Below are positions 56,101-64,000 of a stretch of 64,000 nt of DNA, piece by piece (the stretch's first letter is position 1; every line of letters starts with the position of its first letter). The stretch is from Pithys albifrons albifrons. Taxonomy: Eukaryota; Chordata; Aves; Passeriformes; Thamnophilidae. The stretch spans positions 33,286,878 to 33,350,877 of the forward strand of contig NC_092467.1 of assembly GCF_047495875.1 (NCBI RefSeq), read 5' to 3'. The notes beneath the pieces were generated by a model that saw only the letters and a program-made list of their open reading frames with translations, was not told the DNA's origin and did not search any database. A program made the translations under genes and the position numbers.

Positions 56101-59100
56101 AAGTGCCATCCAGCAGCAGAAGGTACAGAATGAACCCTGGAATGGCTGGGGAGCCCTCAGAGCTCCCCCATTCCAACCCCTGCCATGAGCAGCATCACTC
56201 CCAGTGTTTTGACATGACTCAGTCCTGCTGATCACTGTCAATGCATTTTTGCTCCTTTATTCACATTTCTCCTCTCCAGGTGAGACCTGGAGACAGCACT
56301 GCAGGTGCCACAGTCACAGCAGAGCAGCTCTGAGGGCAGACAGGCCTGGAGCCCCCCCAGAGCTGCACTGAACTCACCACCACCACAACAGCCTGAAATT
56401 GGGGAGTGAAGTGCCCTGGGTCCAGTTACTCCCTGAGCTGTCCCAGCCAGGGCTCTGCAGAGACAGCAGTGGGCCCTGCAGAGCCCTCTGATATTCTCCT
56501 CCTCTAACAATCCTGAGGCAAACAGCTTGTTCCCCCTTACTGTGTCACTGGATTAAAATAGAATTCAGCTCCAAAAATGAGCAAGCCCAAATAATTCTGG
56601 AAAAAGCTGTCTGTCCTTTCCTTATGACTTAGATCTTGAGAACTGGCCTGTGATCTCCCCAACACACAAAGCAGGAGGGAAGTGGAGCCTGAGAGCACGA
56701 GTGTGCTGAGGCTGATTCCATTATCTGTGTGCAAGAACAAGCAGCCACTCACCCCAGCTTTGAAAGTCCCAGTGAAGCTCTAGATAGAAGTCACCTAGCT
56801 GGGAAGAAAGGAAGAGTGTATTAGCAAGCTTTTTAGGCTAAACAACTGCAAAATCTGCTGAAAGAAAGACAGGCATAAGACTTTCAGAAAAGGAAAACAA
56901 CTTTCCCTAATGTTGTACTTGAATTTATACCAAACTCAAACATTCCTGAGGCTTTAACTACAGCAGAATCAATAATATTAAAATGATGTATCTCATTTGA
57001 CTCTCGTGTTTTATTACTTTTAAAAAATAGTTAACTCAGTTATGAAGCTCTGGATTGCAAAGAGTGACTTACTGCAAATGTGTGTTTGGCAAAACAAACC
57101 TTGGAGTTCTCGGGTCGCTTTGATCCATCCATGGAATTACAATTAATTACATAACAATTAATGAGTCAGGTTCCAGCTCAGAGTGTTGCAGACACAAACT
57201 TCAATTGGCCTTCTGGAAATGTGCTGGAGTCACCAGGTGGAGCTCCCTCTGCCCCCACGAACACGTGGCAGGACCTGCCCCAGGAGGGTGTTGGGGTGGG
57301 TCACCTCAGCTCCCCCAGGGATCATTTAATTAACTCCAGATCAGCAGCTGATTCAGCTCCAAACTGCCCCCCCTTGCTGAGGATTGTTCCCCTGTGCCCA
57401 AGAGGATGGAGAATTAAACCAAAGATCTCTTTCATTACAAAGCCAGAAAACCAAGTGTCATTTGTGACTTGTGACTCAACAAACCAGTAAATTATTCATC
57501 AAAACAAAAGATTTAAGAAAGCCTTAAAAACCTAATGAAATAAATACAGATTCTTTAACTTTTAGATTGCAAAGATGACAAGCAGGGCTGTCTTACATAA
57601 ACCTTTCAGCTGAATGTCTAGGAGTGGAGAGAACTATTATCTTAATTCTGTGACCCCTCCAAATGGATCCTGTCAGCCAAGAGTGCTCTTAAGAGCAAAA
57701 GAGATTTGCAAAAACATGTAAAAAACTTTATTAGTTTACCAGAATGTCCATTCTTAGGAACTCAGTCCCTCCTTTCCCTCTCATCTGTTCTGTCAGCACC
57801 ACTTACCTCTTTCAGGGCTTTTAATAATCGAGGTCTCTTTTCTTCAACACTTTCCCTGGACTGCTGCTTGAGCTTCCTCAGGAGTGCTGAAACTGAACAG
57901 GAATTAACAACAAGGTCAATCTGTTTGTTTGTTAATTACAGACCAGGGTCTTGTTTCACACCTTAAAACCCCCACTATGCAAGGCCCCATTTCCTCAGAC
58001 TGCCAGAGTTAACTCTGAGTTACAGCATTGCACGTGAGAGAGCCTGCTCTGAACACACCAGGAAGAGAAGCTGCAATCATTTCATTAATTTACTGTTTAT
58101 AAAATTACTGTTTATAAAAGAAAGCATATAATCAAGGGGTTTTACACAGGTATTAATCAATCTGTGGGTACAATTGCATGTCATTGAACACGAGTCTGTC
58201 ACTGTGTAATGTCTCTCCCCACTGAGAAAATTAGTAATGAGGAGCTGACATGTGAATATTGTTGGTATATTATTAATGAGGGCATTAAAATATTAATAAT
58301 ACATTTATGGAGATAATATAGAGTGAGTTTTCTGCTACAGGAATGCACCACCACACCTGGTAATGCCAAATACCATCAACATCCACCAGTGAGTGGCAAT
58401 AGGATGATTTTCCCTTTACTACTCTGCATCTGAGGGGAACAAATATTTGAATAATATATATAAAATACAAATAAATGAAATGTAGAAATAATGAACAGTA
58501 TTTCCCCACTGGCCTGTTGAGATGCAAACCAAAAGCTGTATCCCAACGATGCACCAACCCCTCTGTGCCCCAGGGAGCAGCTCCAATTGGATGATCCCAT
58601 GCAGCCAGAATCCATCCTGCCCCATCCTGCCACTCCCACCCAAACACAGAGGGCTTATTTACAGCTCTCACAATCCCCAACTGCTCAGCAGGGTCACATT
58701 TTGCTCATGTAACCAGTGCAATTTCTGATCAAGGGGATGGACATGTATGATCAGCTGAGATACAAAGAAGTTCAGCTGCTGCTGAGGAACGTTGAGAGAA
58801 CTGAGAGGGGAGTGAGGCAGTAGGAGCTTGAAGAGCTTTGTTTTCCTGCTCTGAGGGGGGCCTGGCGTTGGGATTGCCGGGCAGGGGTGGGGCATGAGGA
58901 GGTGCTTACTCATCTGCCTGTCTCCGTAGCTGATGGCTTCGGCCAGAGGGCTCCATCCCTGAGCGTTTTTCACCTTTACTGGAGCATTGTGGGCTAAAAG
59001 CAGGTGGGCACATTCTGCAACAGAACAGTCACGTCACTGACAGTGAGGGATGGAGCAGGATCAGCCAGGTAAAGGAAATGGTAACAGCAGAAGGTGTGGA

Positions 59101-62032
59101 TATTGGTATCAGCTGCATTAAACAGATTATCAAAACACCGGTCTGGATTCTGACTCACTTTAACAAACAAACCCGTTTATGGAAGTACTTCCAGCACTTC
59201 CCTGTTCAATATTAGCACTAAAAATAATTCCTGATCATCCACTAATTTATGTAACATTGAAGACATGTCCCTTCTGCTTCTTACAGAGCTGCATTTCTGC
59301 AGGGCCTGCACACACACAGCTGTATGGGAAATATTTCTCATGTGTTGCATCAGCTCTCTCTGCTTCACACCCAAACTCCTGCACAGACACCTCGTGGCCT
59401 TCCCCTCTCTCAGCCCCCTGTGCCCAACTGAACACGAGGACACAGAATTGGAGCTGGAAAATCCTGGAATTCAAACATGGAATTTAAAGAGGGAAAATAG
59501 GCACCTCTGACCCAAGAAAGCCTCACAGCACCACCAGCTGTACCACACAGCTCCACTTGCTTTCCCTGTCCAGGGGTAAAAGGTGATGGGGGATGAAGTA
59601 CAGTCCTTGAAATTTAGGGGAGAGGGAATTTCCCACTGTTTCCATGTGCTCCTTGGAAAGGGCTCTTCAGTTTCCAACCACAGTTTCTTAAACACATCTC
59701 ACTAAAACCCCCTGATCCATCTACAGGGGACTGAGCAGGACCCAACAGGGTCTGAGGGAACTGGAGCTCAGGGAATGTCCCACCATGGAGCAGGACCCAG
59801 CTGGAGCTCAGGGAATGTCACACCAAGGAGCAGGACCCAGCTGGAGCTCAGGGAATGTCACACCAAGGAGCAGGAGCCAGCTGGAGCTCAGGGAATGTCC
59901 CACCAAGGAGCAGGACCCAGCTGGAGCTCAGGGAATGTCACACCAAGGAGCAGGACCCAGCTGGAGCTCAGGGAATGTCACACCAAGGAGCAGGACCCAG
60001 CTGGAGCTCAGGGAATGTCACACCAAGGAGCAGGACCCAGCTGGAGCTCAGGGAATGTCACACCAAGGAGCAGGACCCAGCTGGAGCTCAGGGAATGTCA
60101 CACCAAGGAGCAGGACCCAGCTGGAGCTCAGGGAATGTCACACCAAGGAGCAGGACCCAGCTGGAGCTCAGGGAATGTCCCACCAAGGAGCAGGACCCAG
60201 CTGGAGCTCAGGGAATGTCCCACCAAGGAGCAGGACCCAGCTGGAGCTCAGGGAATGTCACACCAAGGAGCAGGACCCAGCTGGAGCTCAGGGAATGTCA
60301 CACCAAGGAGCAGGACCCAGCTGGAGCTCAGGGAATGTCACACCATGGAGCAGGACCCAGCTGGAGCTCAGGGAATGTCACACCAAGGAGCAGGACCCAG
60401 CTGGAGCTCAGGGAATGTCACACCAAGGAGCAGGACCCAGCTGGAGCTCAGGGAATGTCCCACCAAGGAGCAGGACCCAGCTGGAGCTCAGGGAATGTCC
60501 CACCAAGGAGCAGGACCCAGCTGGAGCTCAGGGAATGTCACACCATGGAGCAGGACCCAGCTGGAGCTCAGGGAATGTCACACCAAGGAGCAGGACCCAG
60601 CTGGAGCTCAGGGAATGTCCCAGACCATGGAGCAGGACCCAGCTGGAGCTCAGGGAATGTCCCAGACCATGGAGCAGGACCCAGCTGGAGCTGAGCTCAG
60701 GGAATGTCTCATCAGGAAGGATGGGCCAGAGTGAGGGACTTCCTGGGTTGTTTTCCTACCACAGGTGTTCCAGGAAGCTGCACTAGTCATTCCAGATGCA
60801 AGAGCCCTGAGTCACTGCAGGCACAGGGACGGGGGAGGAAGAGACACTTCCCTGGTGGATAAACTGTCTCCTGTGGCACACAAACTAAGCCCTGACTAAC
60901 CCAGCAAACACACTCAAGGATTTTTATGGTTCTTTAAATCCAGTGCCTGAGACAAGAACATTGCTCTGCAGTGGGCAGGCAAATCAACTTGGAATTACCA
61001 GCCAGGTTCCATTTCCAGTTAAACAAAAAGGCTGGGAGAGCTGGGGGCTCACCTGGAGAGGAGAAGGCTCCAGGGACACCTGAGAGCCCCTGCCAGGGCC
61101 TGGAGGAGCTCCAGGAGAGCTGGGGAGGGACTGGGGACAAGGGATGGAGGGACAGGACACAGGGAATGGCTTCCCACTGCCAGAGGGCAGGGATAGGTGG
61201 GATATTGGGAAGGAATTCCTGGCTGGGAGGGTGGGCAGGCCCTGGCACAGGTTGGGCAGAGAAGCTGCTCCATCCCTGGGAGTGTCCAAGGGGTTGGTTT
61301 AGATTTAGTTTGCAGTTCACCTCTTGGCTTCTTCCTACTCACTCACCCTGGGTGTAAATCCCCAAATCCTTTAGGATGCTCCTGCTGAGCCTCTGCCCAG
61401 CTTGCCCAGAGAAAGGTAATTTGTGCATGACAGAGCTGTACCCAGAAGGGACTTGGGTGGGAGGGACCCCAAAGCCCACCCAGTGCCACCCCTGCCCTGG
61501 GCAGGGACACCTCCCACTGTCCCAGGGTGCTCCAAGCCCTGTCCAGCCTGGCCTGGGACACTGCCAGGGCTGGGGCAGCCACAGCTTCTCTGGGCACCTG
61601 TGCCAGGGCCTGCCCACCCTCCCAGCCAGGAATTCCTTCCCAATATCCCATCTAAACCCACTCTCCCTCTTTCCTTCCATCTCAGCACAAAGAGAGGAGC
61701 TGAGTCCACCTTTTGCTCTTGTTCTGGGGTCAGAGTCCAACTGCTACAACTCCTTCCCACCCCACTCCAGTCACTCCAGCTCCCTGATTTATGTCTCAAG
61801 AACAGCTCAGATTTCTTTTCCCACTTTTCTCTGCAAAATCCACAGGGCATCCATCCTCTTTCCAGGAATCCTCATCTCTGATCTAGCTTAGAACACAAAA
61901 TCACCTGCAGGGAAGCAAAACATCTGTTTTCCTCTTGCCCCCAAATCTTCAGGGCATTGAAGAGGTAACAAAACTCACAAATTTACCCACCTTTATGTCC
62001 CAACATCACAGCAAGATGTAAAGGAGTGTTTC
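44021..62032 (-). CDS. ANKRD13C: ANKRD13C, ankyrin repeat domain-containing protein 13C (exons 2-13; exon 1 outside)
   Basis: Twelve minus-strand exons join in frame to 397 codons plus stop: 61991-62032, 58910-59014, 57807-57892, 56753-56798, 55082-55148, 52234-52378, 51462-51593, 49643-49804, 48151-48230, 46343-46441, 45684-45784, 44021-44151. The first two encode ankyrin repeats (GNTPLHLAVMLGHK, GWSPLAEAISYGDRQM). The rest is the GPCR-chaperone-type domain: ELHWDFQSWVPLLSRILPSD, CQRGDLSFIFNGD, VDILMSSDIYSATLSTKS, ADFYLVNGLVLESRKRREHL, TWEEYISAESG, and C-terminus EDPSRFPDL. The family member is reported to be an ER-associated protein that promotes biogenesis and quality control of GPCRs such as the prostaglandin DP receptor. 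Human ANKRD13C has 541 aa; the missing ~143 residues (basic/Gly-rich N-terminus and first ankyrin) lie beyond 64,000. Very highly conserved; no break seen. Confidence 0.96.
44262..45135. repeat. 47/55 bp minisatellite in ANKRD13C intron 12
   Basis: About 17 copies of ccacagctccctgcagggca plus cacatcctgcacccctgggc. Units end either aaggctg (47 bp) or aaagctgccaggctg (55 bp), differing by an 8 bp insertion. Nearly identical copies. Confidence 0.95.
45515..45650 (+). mobile_element. CR1-like 3' fragment
   Basis: atccctggagggattgcaaa, gatgtggcacttggggacat, then ccaagcaattctgtgatgtt; a divergent CR1 terminus in ANKRD13C intron 12. Confidence 0.6.
45684..45784 (-). CDS. ANKRD13C: ANKRD13C exon 12
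   Basis: LLNVLEVIAPFKHFNKLREF then VQMKLPPGFPVKL plus one base. Acceptor TCCTTTGCAG|GTTG, donor TTAG|GTAAGG. 101 bp. Confidence 0.95.
46343..46441 (-). CDS. ANKRD13C: ANKRD13C exon 11
   Basis: (K)APHLGRELVCKESKKTFKA then TIAMSQEFPLGIE plus two bases. Acceptor TCCCTCACAG|AGCC, donor GAATC|GTGAGT. 99 bp. Confidence 0.94.
47625..47980 (+). mobile_element. CR1-like LINE fragment
   Basis: ggagaagaggaggctccagg, ggataggtgggatattggga, gtgcccagagaagctgtagc and tgggctttggggtccttccc, then gatttgggattct. Nearly full 3' portion; in ANKRD13C intron 10. Confidence 0.88.
48151..48230 (-). CDS. ANKRD13C: ANKRD13C exon 10
   Basis: PVRRQSLTPPSPNTITWEEY then ISAESG plus two bases. Acceptor TCTCCCCACAG|CCCG, donor GCAA|GTGAGT. 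80 bp. A minisatellite starts 11-13 bases upstream of its acceptor. Confidence 0.95.
48241..49020. repeat. Minisatellite next to the ANKRD13C exon 10 acceptor
   Basis: Two blocks: one with gcccctggcactgccccaca and gctggcactgag units (48,241-48,735), one with ccacagctggcaatgaaccc and agctgccccatagctgg units (48,735-49,020). Confidence 0.93.
49643..49804 (-). CDS. ANKRD13C: ANKRD13C exon 9
   Basis: ERVGNFLADFYLVNGLVLES through GGNLMEQNFE. Acceptor TTTCAATGCAG|GAAA, donor TTTGAG|GTATCA. 162 bp, phase 0 at both ends. Confidence 0.95.
50290..50490 (-). mobile_element. CR1-like LINE fragment
   Basis: agaatcacagactgggctgg tail, ccaaagcccacccagtgcca, and gctctgggcacctgtgccag. Cut off before the later CR1 blocks. 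ANKRD13C intron 9/8 region. Confidence 0.85.
50540..51461 (-). repeat. ANKRD13C: ~21 bp minisatellite derived from the ANKRD13C exon 8 donor
   Basis: On the minus strand units read GGGGGGACAGAACTGGGAG(A/T)GC. The exon 8 end reads GGAGGACAAAACT|GTGAGTGC. Unit and junction align with few changes, including donor GT changed to GG. About 40 units abut the real donor. Confidence 0.93.
51462..51593 (-). CDS. ANKRD13C: ANKRD13C exon 8
   Basis: ESEVETEEEVDILMSSDIYS through QTGWLFREDKT. Acceptor TTCTGCCAG|GAAT, donor AAAACT|GTGAGT. 132 bp. The bases around this donor are the seed of the adjacent minisatellite. Confidence 0.95.
52234..52378 (-). CDS. ANKRD13C: ANKRD13C exon 7
   Basis: RLDTTLIDFTDMKCQRGDLS through QKVYQRIHHE. 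Acceptor GTTTCCCCAG|GCTG, donor GAG|GTAAAG. 145 bp. Confidence 0.95.
52505..53885. repeat. 30 bp minisatellite in ANKRD13C intron 6
   Basis: Some 46 copies of gcagaatcaccacagacact plus gactctggat, with variants gaagtctgagat, gagctctggat and an early ggagaagcacc type. Confidence 0.95.
54430..54545 (+). mobile_element. CR1-like 3' tail
   Basis: gcctggatgtggcagggcca, ggggggttggattgagggct, then ggtctcttccagcccagtgg. A short terminus in ANKRD13C intron 6. Confidence 0.6.
55082..55148 (-). CDS. ANKRD13C: ANKRD13C exon 6
   Basis: (V)PLLSRILPSDACKIHKQGI then NI plus two bases. Acceptor CCCTCCTCTAG|TGCC, donor ATCAG|GTGAGT. 67 bp. KIHKQ replaces human KIYKQ. Confidence 0.93.
55858..56075 (-). mobile_element. 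CR1-like LINE fragment
   Basis: aatcatggaattacagactg tail, ctgccatgggcagggacacc, gctctgggcacctgtgccag, and gcccaccctcccagggaagg. ANKRD13C intron 5. Confidence 0.85.
56120..56205 (-). mobile_element. Possible short CR1 fragment
   Basis: Weak match: accctggaatggctggggag then attccaacccctgccatgag. Confidence 0.4.
56753..56798 (-). CDS. ANKRD13C: ANKRD13C exon 5
   Basis: LGDFYLELHWDFQSW plus one base. Acceptor CTTCCCAG|CTAG, donor TGGG|GTGAGT. 46 bp. Confidence 0.93.
57807..57892 (-). CDS. ANKRD13C: ANKRD13C exon 4
   Basis: (I)SALLRKLKQQSRESVEEKR then PRLLKALKE. The acceptor TTCCTGTTCAG|TTTC is chosen over the AG six bases downstream because it keeps the expected ISALLRK. Donor GAG|GTAAGT. 86 bp. 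The two AGs form a NAGNNNAG-like pair that could add or drop two residues. Confidence 0.9.
58910..59014 (-). CDS. ANKRD13C: ANKRD13C exon 3
   Basis: ECAHLLLAHNAPVKVKNAQG then WSPLAEAISYGDRQM plus one base. Acceptor CTGTTGCAG|AATG, donor ATGA|GTAAGC. 105 bp. Confidence 0.95.
59763..60712 (+). repeat. 40 bp minisatellite, highly homogeneous
   Basis: About 23-24 copies of ctggagctcagggaatgtca plus caccaaggagcaggacccag. Only a few point variants (aagg/atgg, tcac/tccc). Last two units have an insertion (cagaccatgg). ANKRD13C intron 2. Confidence 0.97.
61023..61290 (+). mobile_element. CR1-like LINE fragment
   Basis: ggctgggagagctgggggct, ggagaaggctccagggacac, ggataggtgggatattggga. Truncated after ccctgggagtgtccaagg. 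ANKRD13C intron 2. Confidence 0.85.
61440..61660 (-). mobile_element. CR1-like LINE fragment
   Basis: ccaaagcccacccagtgcca, agggtgctccaagccctgtc, ggaattccttcccaatatcc. Opposite in orientation to the copy 150 bp to its left, so the two could pair as an inverted repeat. Confidence 0.85.
61991..62032 (-). CDS. ANKRD13C: ANKRD13C exon 2
   Basis: (G)NTPLHLAVMLGHK plus one base; ankyrin-repeat core. Acceptor TTGTTTTAG|GAAA, donor AAAG|GTGGGT. 42 bp. Human has Asn where this has His before Lys. Confidence 0.92.
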
Positions 62033-62934
62033 CTAAAACAACAGAAATAAAAGATGTTAGAGTCAAGGCACCAGAATCCAGGGCAGCTCCTCCTCAGGAA
62101 GCTCCAGATCCTGGTCCAGCCCAGGAACTCCCCCCAACCCCCAGAGCAGTGACATTTTCCCACTTGGATCACACCTGTCACAGTATCTGAGACACATTTC
62201 ATGGGCCAAGAGAACTCTTTTCAATGATCTCTTCAAACCCACCCCACTCAAAGAGGTCCAGCTGTGTCTTCAAGACAGACACAACCCAAACCTCTCTGCT
62301 CCCCCTGGTCTGAAAGTGTCTGATCCCCTCCCAGACTGACAGATCTGGGTTAAAAGCTACTCAGAGATATGATGCTGATTAAAAATTCAGGAGCCTATTT
62401 TATTAATTTTTCAAAGATTGAGTACACATTTGTTCACTACTACAGCCCTGGACAGACTGAGAAGAAACAGCAACTTCTCTACAAAGCCATCTTTGGGTTA
62501 TTTTAATGCCTTGTTTCCAAAGAAGGCTGTGGAGATTTTCAGCAGGCTCTCAAATCTGACCCCATTTCCTGGGGATGCTCATGACACAGGTGGTATTTCT
62601 GTTGTTAAATATTCCCTGTGAGGCACCCAGAGCTGCTTCTCTGCATTAATGCTGCTACCAGCCCCTTGCCATATTTTATTTATGGAGCTCAGGGATGCAA
62701 AGTTCTTCAATTTAACTGTATTTTACACATTTAAACATTCTCTTAGTGGAGTTAAGAGGGAAAAAAAGCGGGAAAACCAATTTATTTGGCAATTATAACA
62801 AGCACACTTGGTTTAGGGTGACTTCAGTGTCCTGTGGGCAGGAAGAACCTGCTCTGTGCAGAGGATGTGCAGCCACACAACCCCCAGCACATGGAGCACC
62901 CTGGAATGTGGGATGGCCACGGACACCGTGCCCT

Positions 62935-63535
62935 GCTGGTCCCAGTGAGCTGCTGCCCGTGCCCTGCTGGTCCCAGGGAGCTGCTGCTTGTGCCCTGCTG
63001 GTCCCAGTGAGCTGCTGCCCGTGCCCTGCTGGTCCCAGGGAGCTGCTGGTCCCAGGGAGCTGCTGGTCCCAGGGAGCTGCTGGTCCCAGGGAGCTGCTGG
63101 TCCCAGGGAGCTGCTGGTCCCAGGGAGCTGCTGGTCCCAGGGAGCTGCTGGTCCCAGGGAGCTGCTGGTCCCAGGGAGCTGCTGGTCCCAGGGAGCTGCT
63201 GGTCCCAGGGAGCTGCTGGTCCCAGGGAGCTGCTGGTCCCAGGGAGCTGCTGGTCCCAGGGAGCTGCTGGTCCCAGGGAGCTGCTGGTCCCAGGGAGCTG
63301 CTGGTCCCAGGGAGCTGCTGGTCCCAGGGAGCTGCTGCCCGTGCCCTGCTGGTCCCAGGGAGCTGCTGCCCGTGCCCTGCTGGTCCCAGGGAGCTGCTGC
63401 CCCTGCCCTGCTGGTCCCAGGGAGCTGCTGCCCCTGCCCTGCTGGTCCCAGGGAGCTGCTGCCCCTGCCCTGCTGGTCCCAGGGAGCTGCTGCCCCTGCC
63501 CTGCTGGTCCCAGGGAGCTGCTGCCCGTGCCCTGC
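62935..63535. repeat. 17 and 31-32 bp minisatellite in ANKRD13C intron 1
   Basis: Core of about 17 uninterrupted copies of ctggtcccagggagctg (63,030-63,330), flanked by longer units that insert ctgcccgtgccctg or ctgcccctgccctg. Confidence 0.95.
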
Positions 63536-63767
63536 ACAGCCCCCCCTGCCCCAGGCAGGCCCAGCCCAGCTCGTTATGCTCATTAGAACTCCCAACCTCC
63601 CGTTTCTATTAATAGCTGCTCCAGCATCTGGGAGCCAACACAGCCCCGGGACTCCTGGATGCAGCTTTGGGAGCTGCTGGGATAACGTTCCTGGGGATTT
63701 GAGAGTGAGCCACGGGGTGTGCTCAGGGAATGCAAATCATGCGAGCCAGGGGTAAACACTGCCAGAA

Positions 63768-64000
63768 AATCATGGAATCACAGCATCATCCAGGTGGGAA
63801 AAGCCCTCCCAGCCCCTGGAGCCCACCCTGTGCCCGACGCCCACCTTAGCAAAGCCCTCCCAGCCCATGGAGCCCACCCTGTGCCCGATGCCCACCTTGG
63901 CAAAGCCCTCCCAGCCCATGGAGCCCACCCTGTGCCTGAAGCCCACCTTGGCACAGCCCTGCCAGCTCATGGAGCCCACCCTGTGCCCGATGCCCACCTT
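63768..64000 (-). mobile_element. CR1-like fragment with 51 bp tandem units, running off the window
   Basis: aatcatggaatcacagcatc tail, then at least four copies of gccctcccagcccatggagc ... cccaccttggcaaa. Same unit as at 5588 and 32,960. Confidence 0.85.

Noticed and set aside
59763..60712. Regularly spaced repeats resembling a CRISPR array
   Set aside because: Units are directly tandem with no distinct spacers, in a vertebrate intron with no cas genes.
59775..60786. 280-333-codon ORFs in three plus frames
   Set aside because: Length 40 bp is not a multiple of three, so all frames cycle through the same open repeat; not coding.
62746..63755. 255-288-codon ORFs over the 17/31 bp array
   Set aside because: Repeat-only reading frames in ANKRD13C intron 1.

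Overview
The window is vertebrate nuclear DNA, almost certainly from a bird. It holds about twenty CR1-type LINE fragments in both orientations, short introns with GT-AG junctions, and three conserved vertebrate genes. The gene order LRRC40 (minus) - SRSF11 (plus) - ANKRD13C (minus) is the order I know from human 1p31. No prokaryotic, organellar or viral gene was recognised, and no tRNA or rRNA.

Layout: (1) 604-12,582, minus strand: the first 12 coding exons of LRRC40 (475 codons); the last exons lie off the left edge. (2) 12,583-15,375: head-to-head intergenic and promoter region, with a CpG-rich LRRC40 start, a ~37-40 bp minisatellite, and a dense SRSF11 promoter with three NRF1 palindromes and a CTCF-like core. 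(3) 15,394-35,263, plus strand: complete SRSF11, 12 coding exons, 458 aa, all joined in frame. Its 3' UTR carries a ~1.9 kb minisatellite and ends near a poly(A) signal at 37,946. (4) 37,970-44,020: convergent region, including the probable long 3' UTR of ANKRD13C. (5) 44,021-62,032, minus strand: coding exons 2-13 of ANKRD13C (397 aa plus a split glycine); exon 1 lies off the right edge.

The outstanding property is the density of tandem repeats: about twenty minisatellite arrays in 64 kb, nearly all in introns or UTRs. In four of them the repeat unit is visibly built from a splice junction. Three copy a 3' splice site plus the first exon bases (LRRC40 intron 10, SRSF11 introns 1 and 5); one copies a 5' splice site (ANKRD13C intron 8). 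SRSF11, itself a splicing factor, also has two candidate poison exons in intron 2. Another recurring pattern is a 51 bp block amplified inside CR1 fragments at three separate places.

The genes do not form a pathway. LRRC40 is a leucine-rich-repeat protein of poorly known role, SRSF11 (p54) is an SR-related nuclear splicing factor, and ANKRD13C is an ER-associated ankyrin-repeat protein reported to assist GPCR biogenesis. Exon borders were set by hand from splice consensus, codon phase and remembered mammalian protein sequence. The reading frame closes across every junction, so gene identities are firm; UTR ends, repeat edges and copy counts are approximate.
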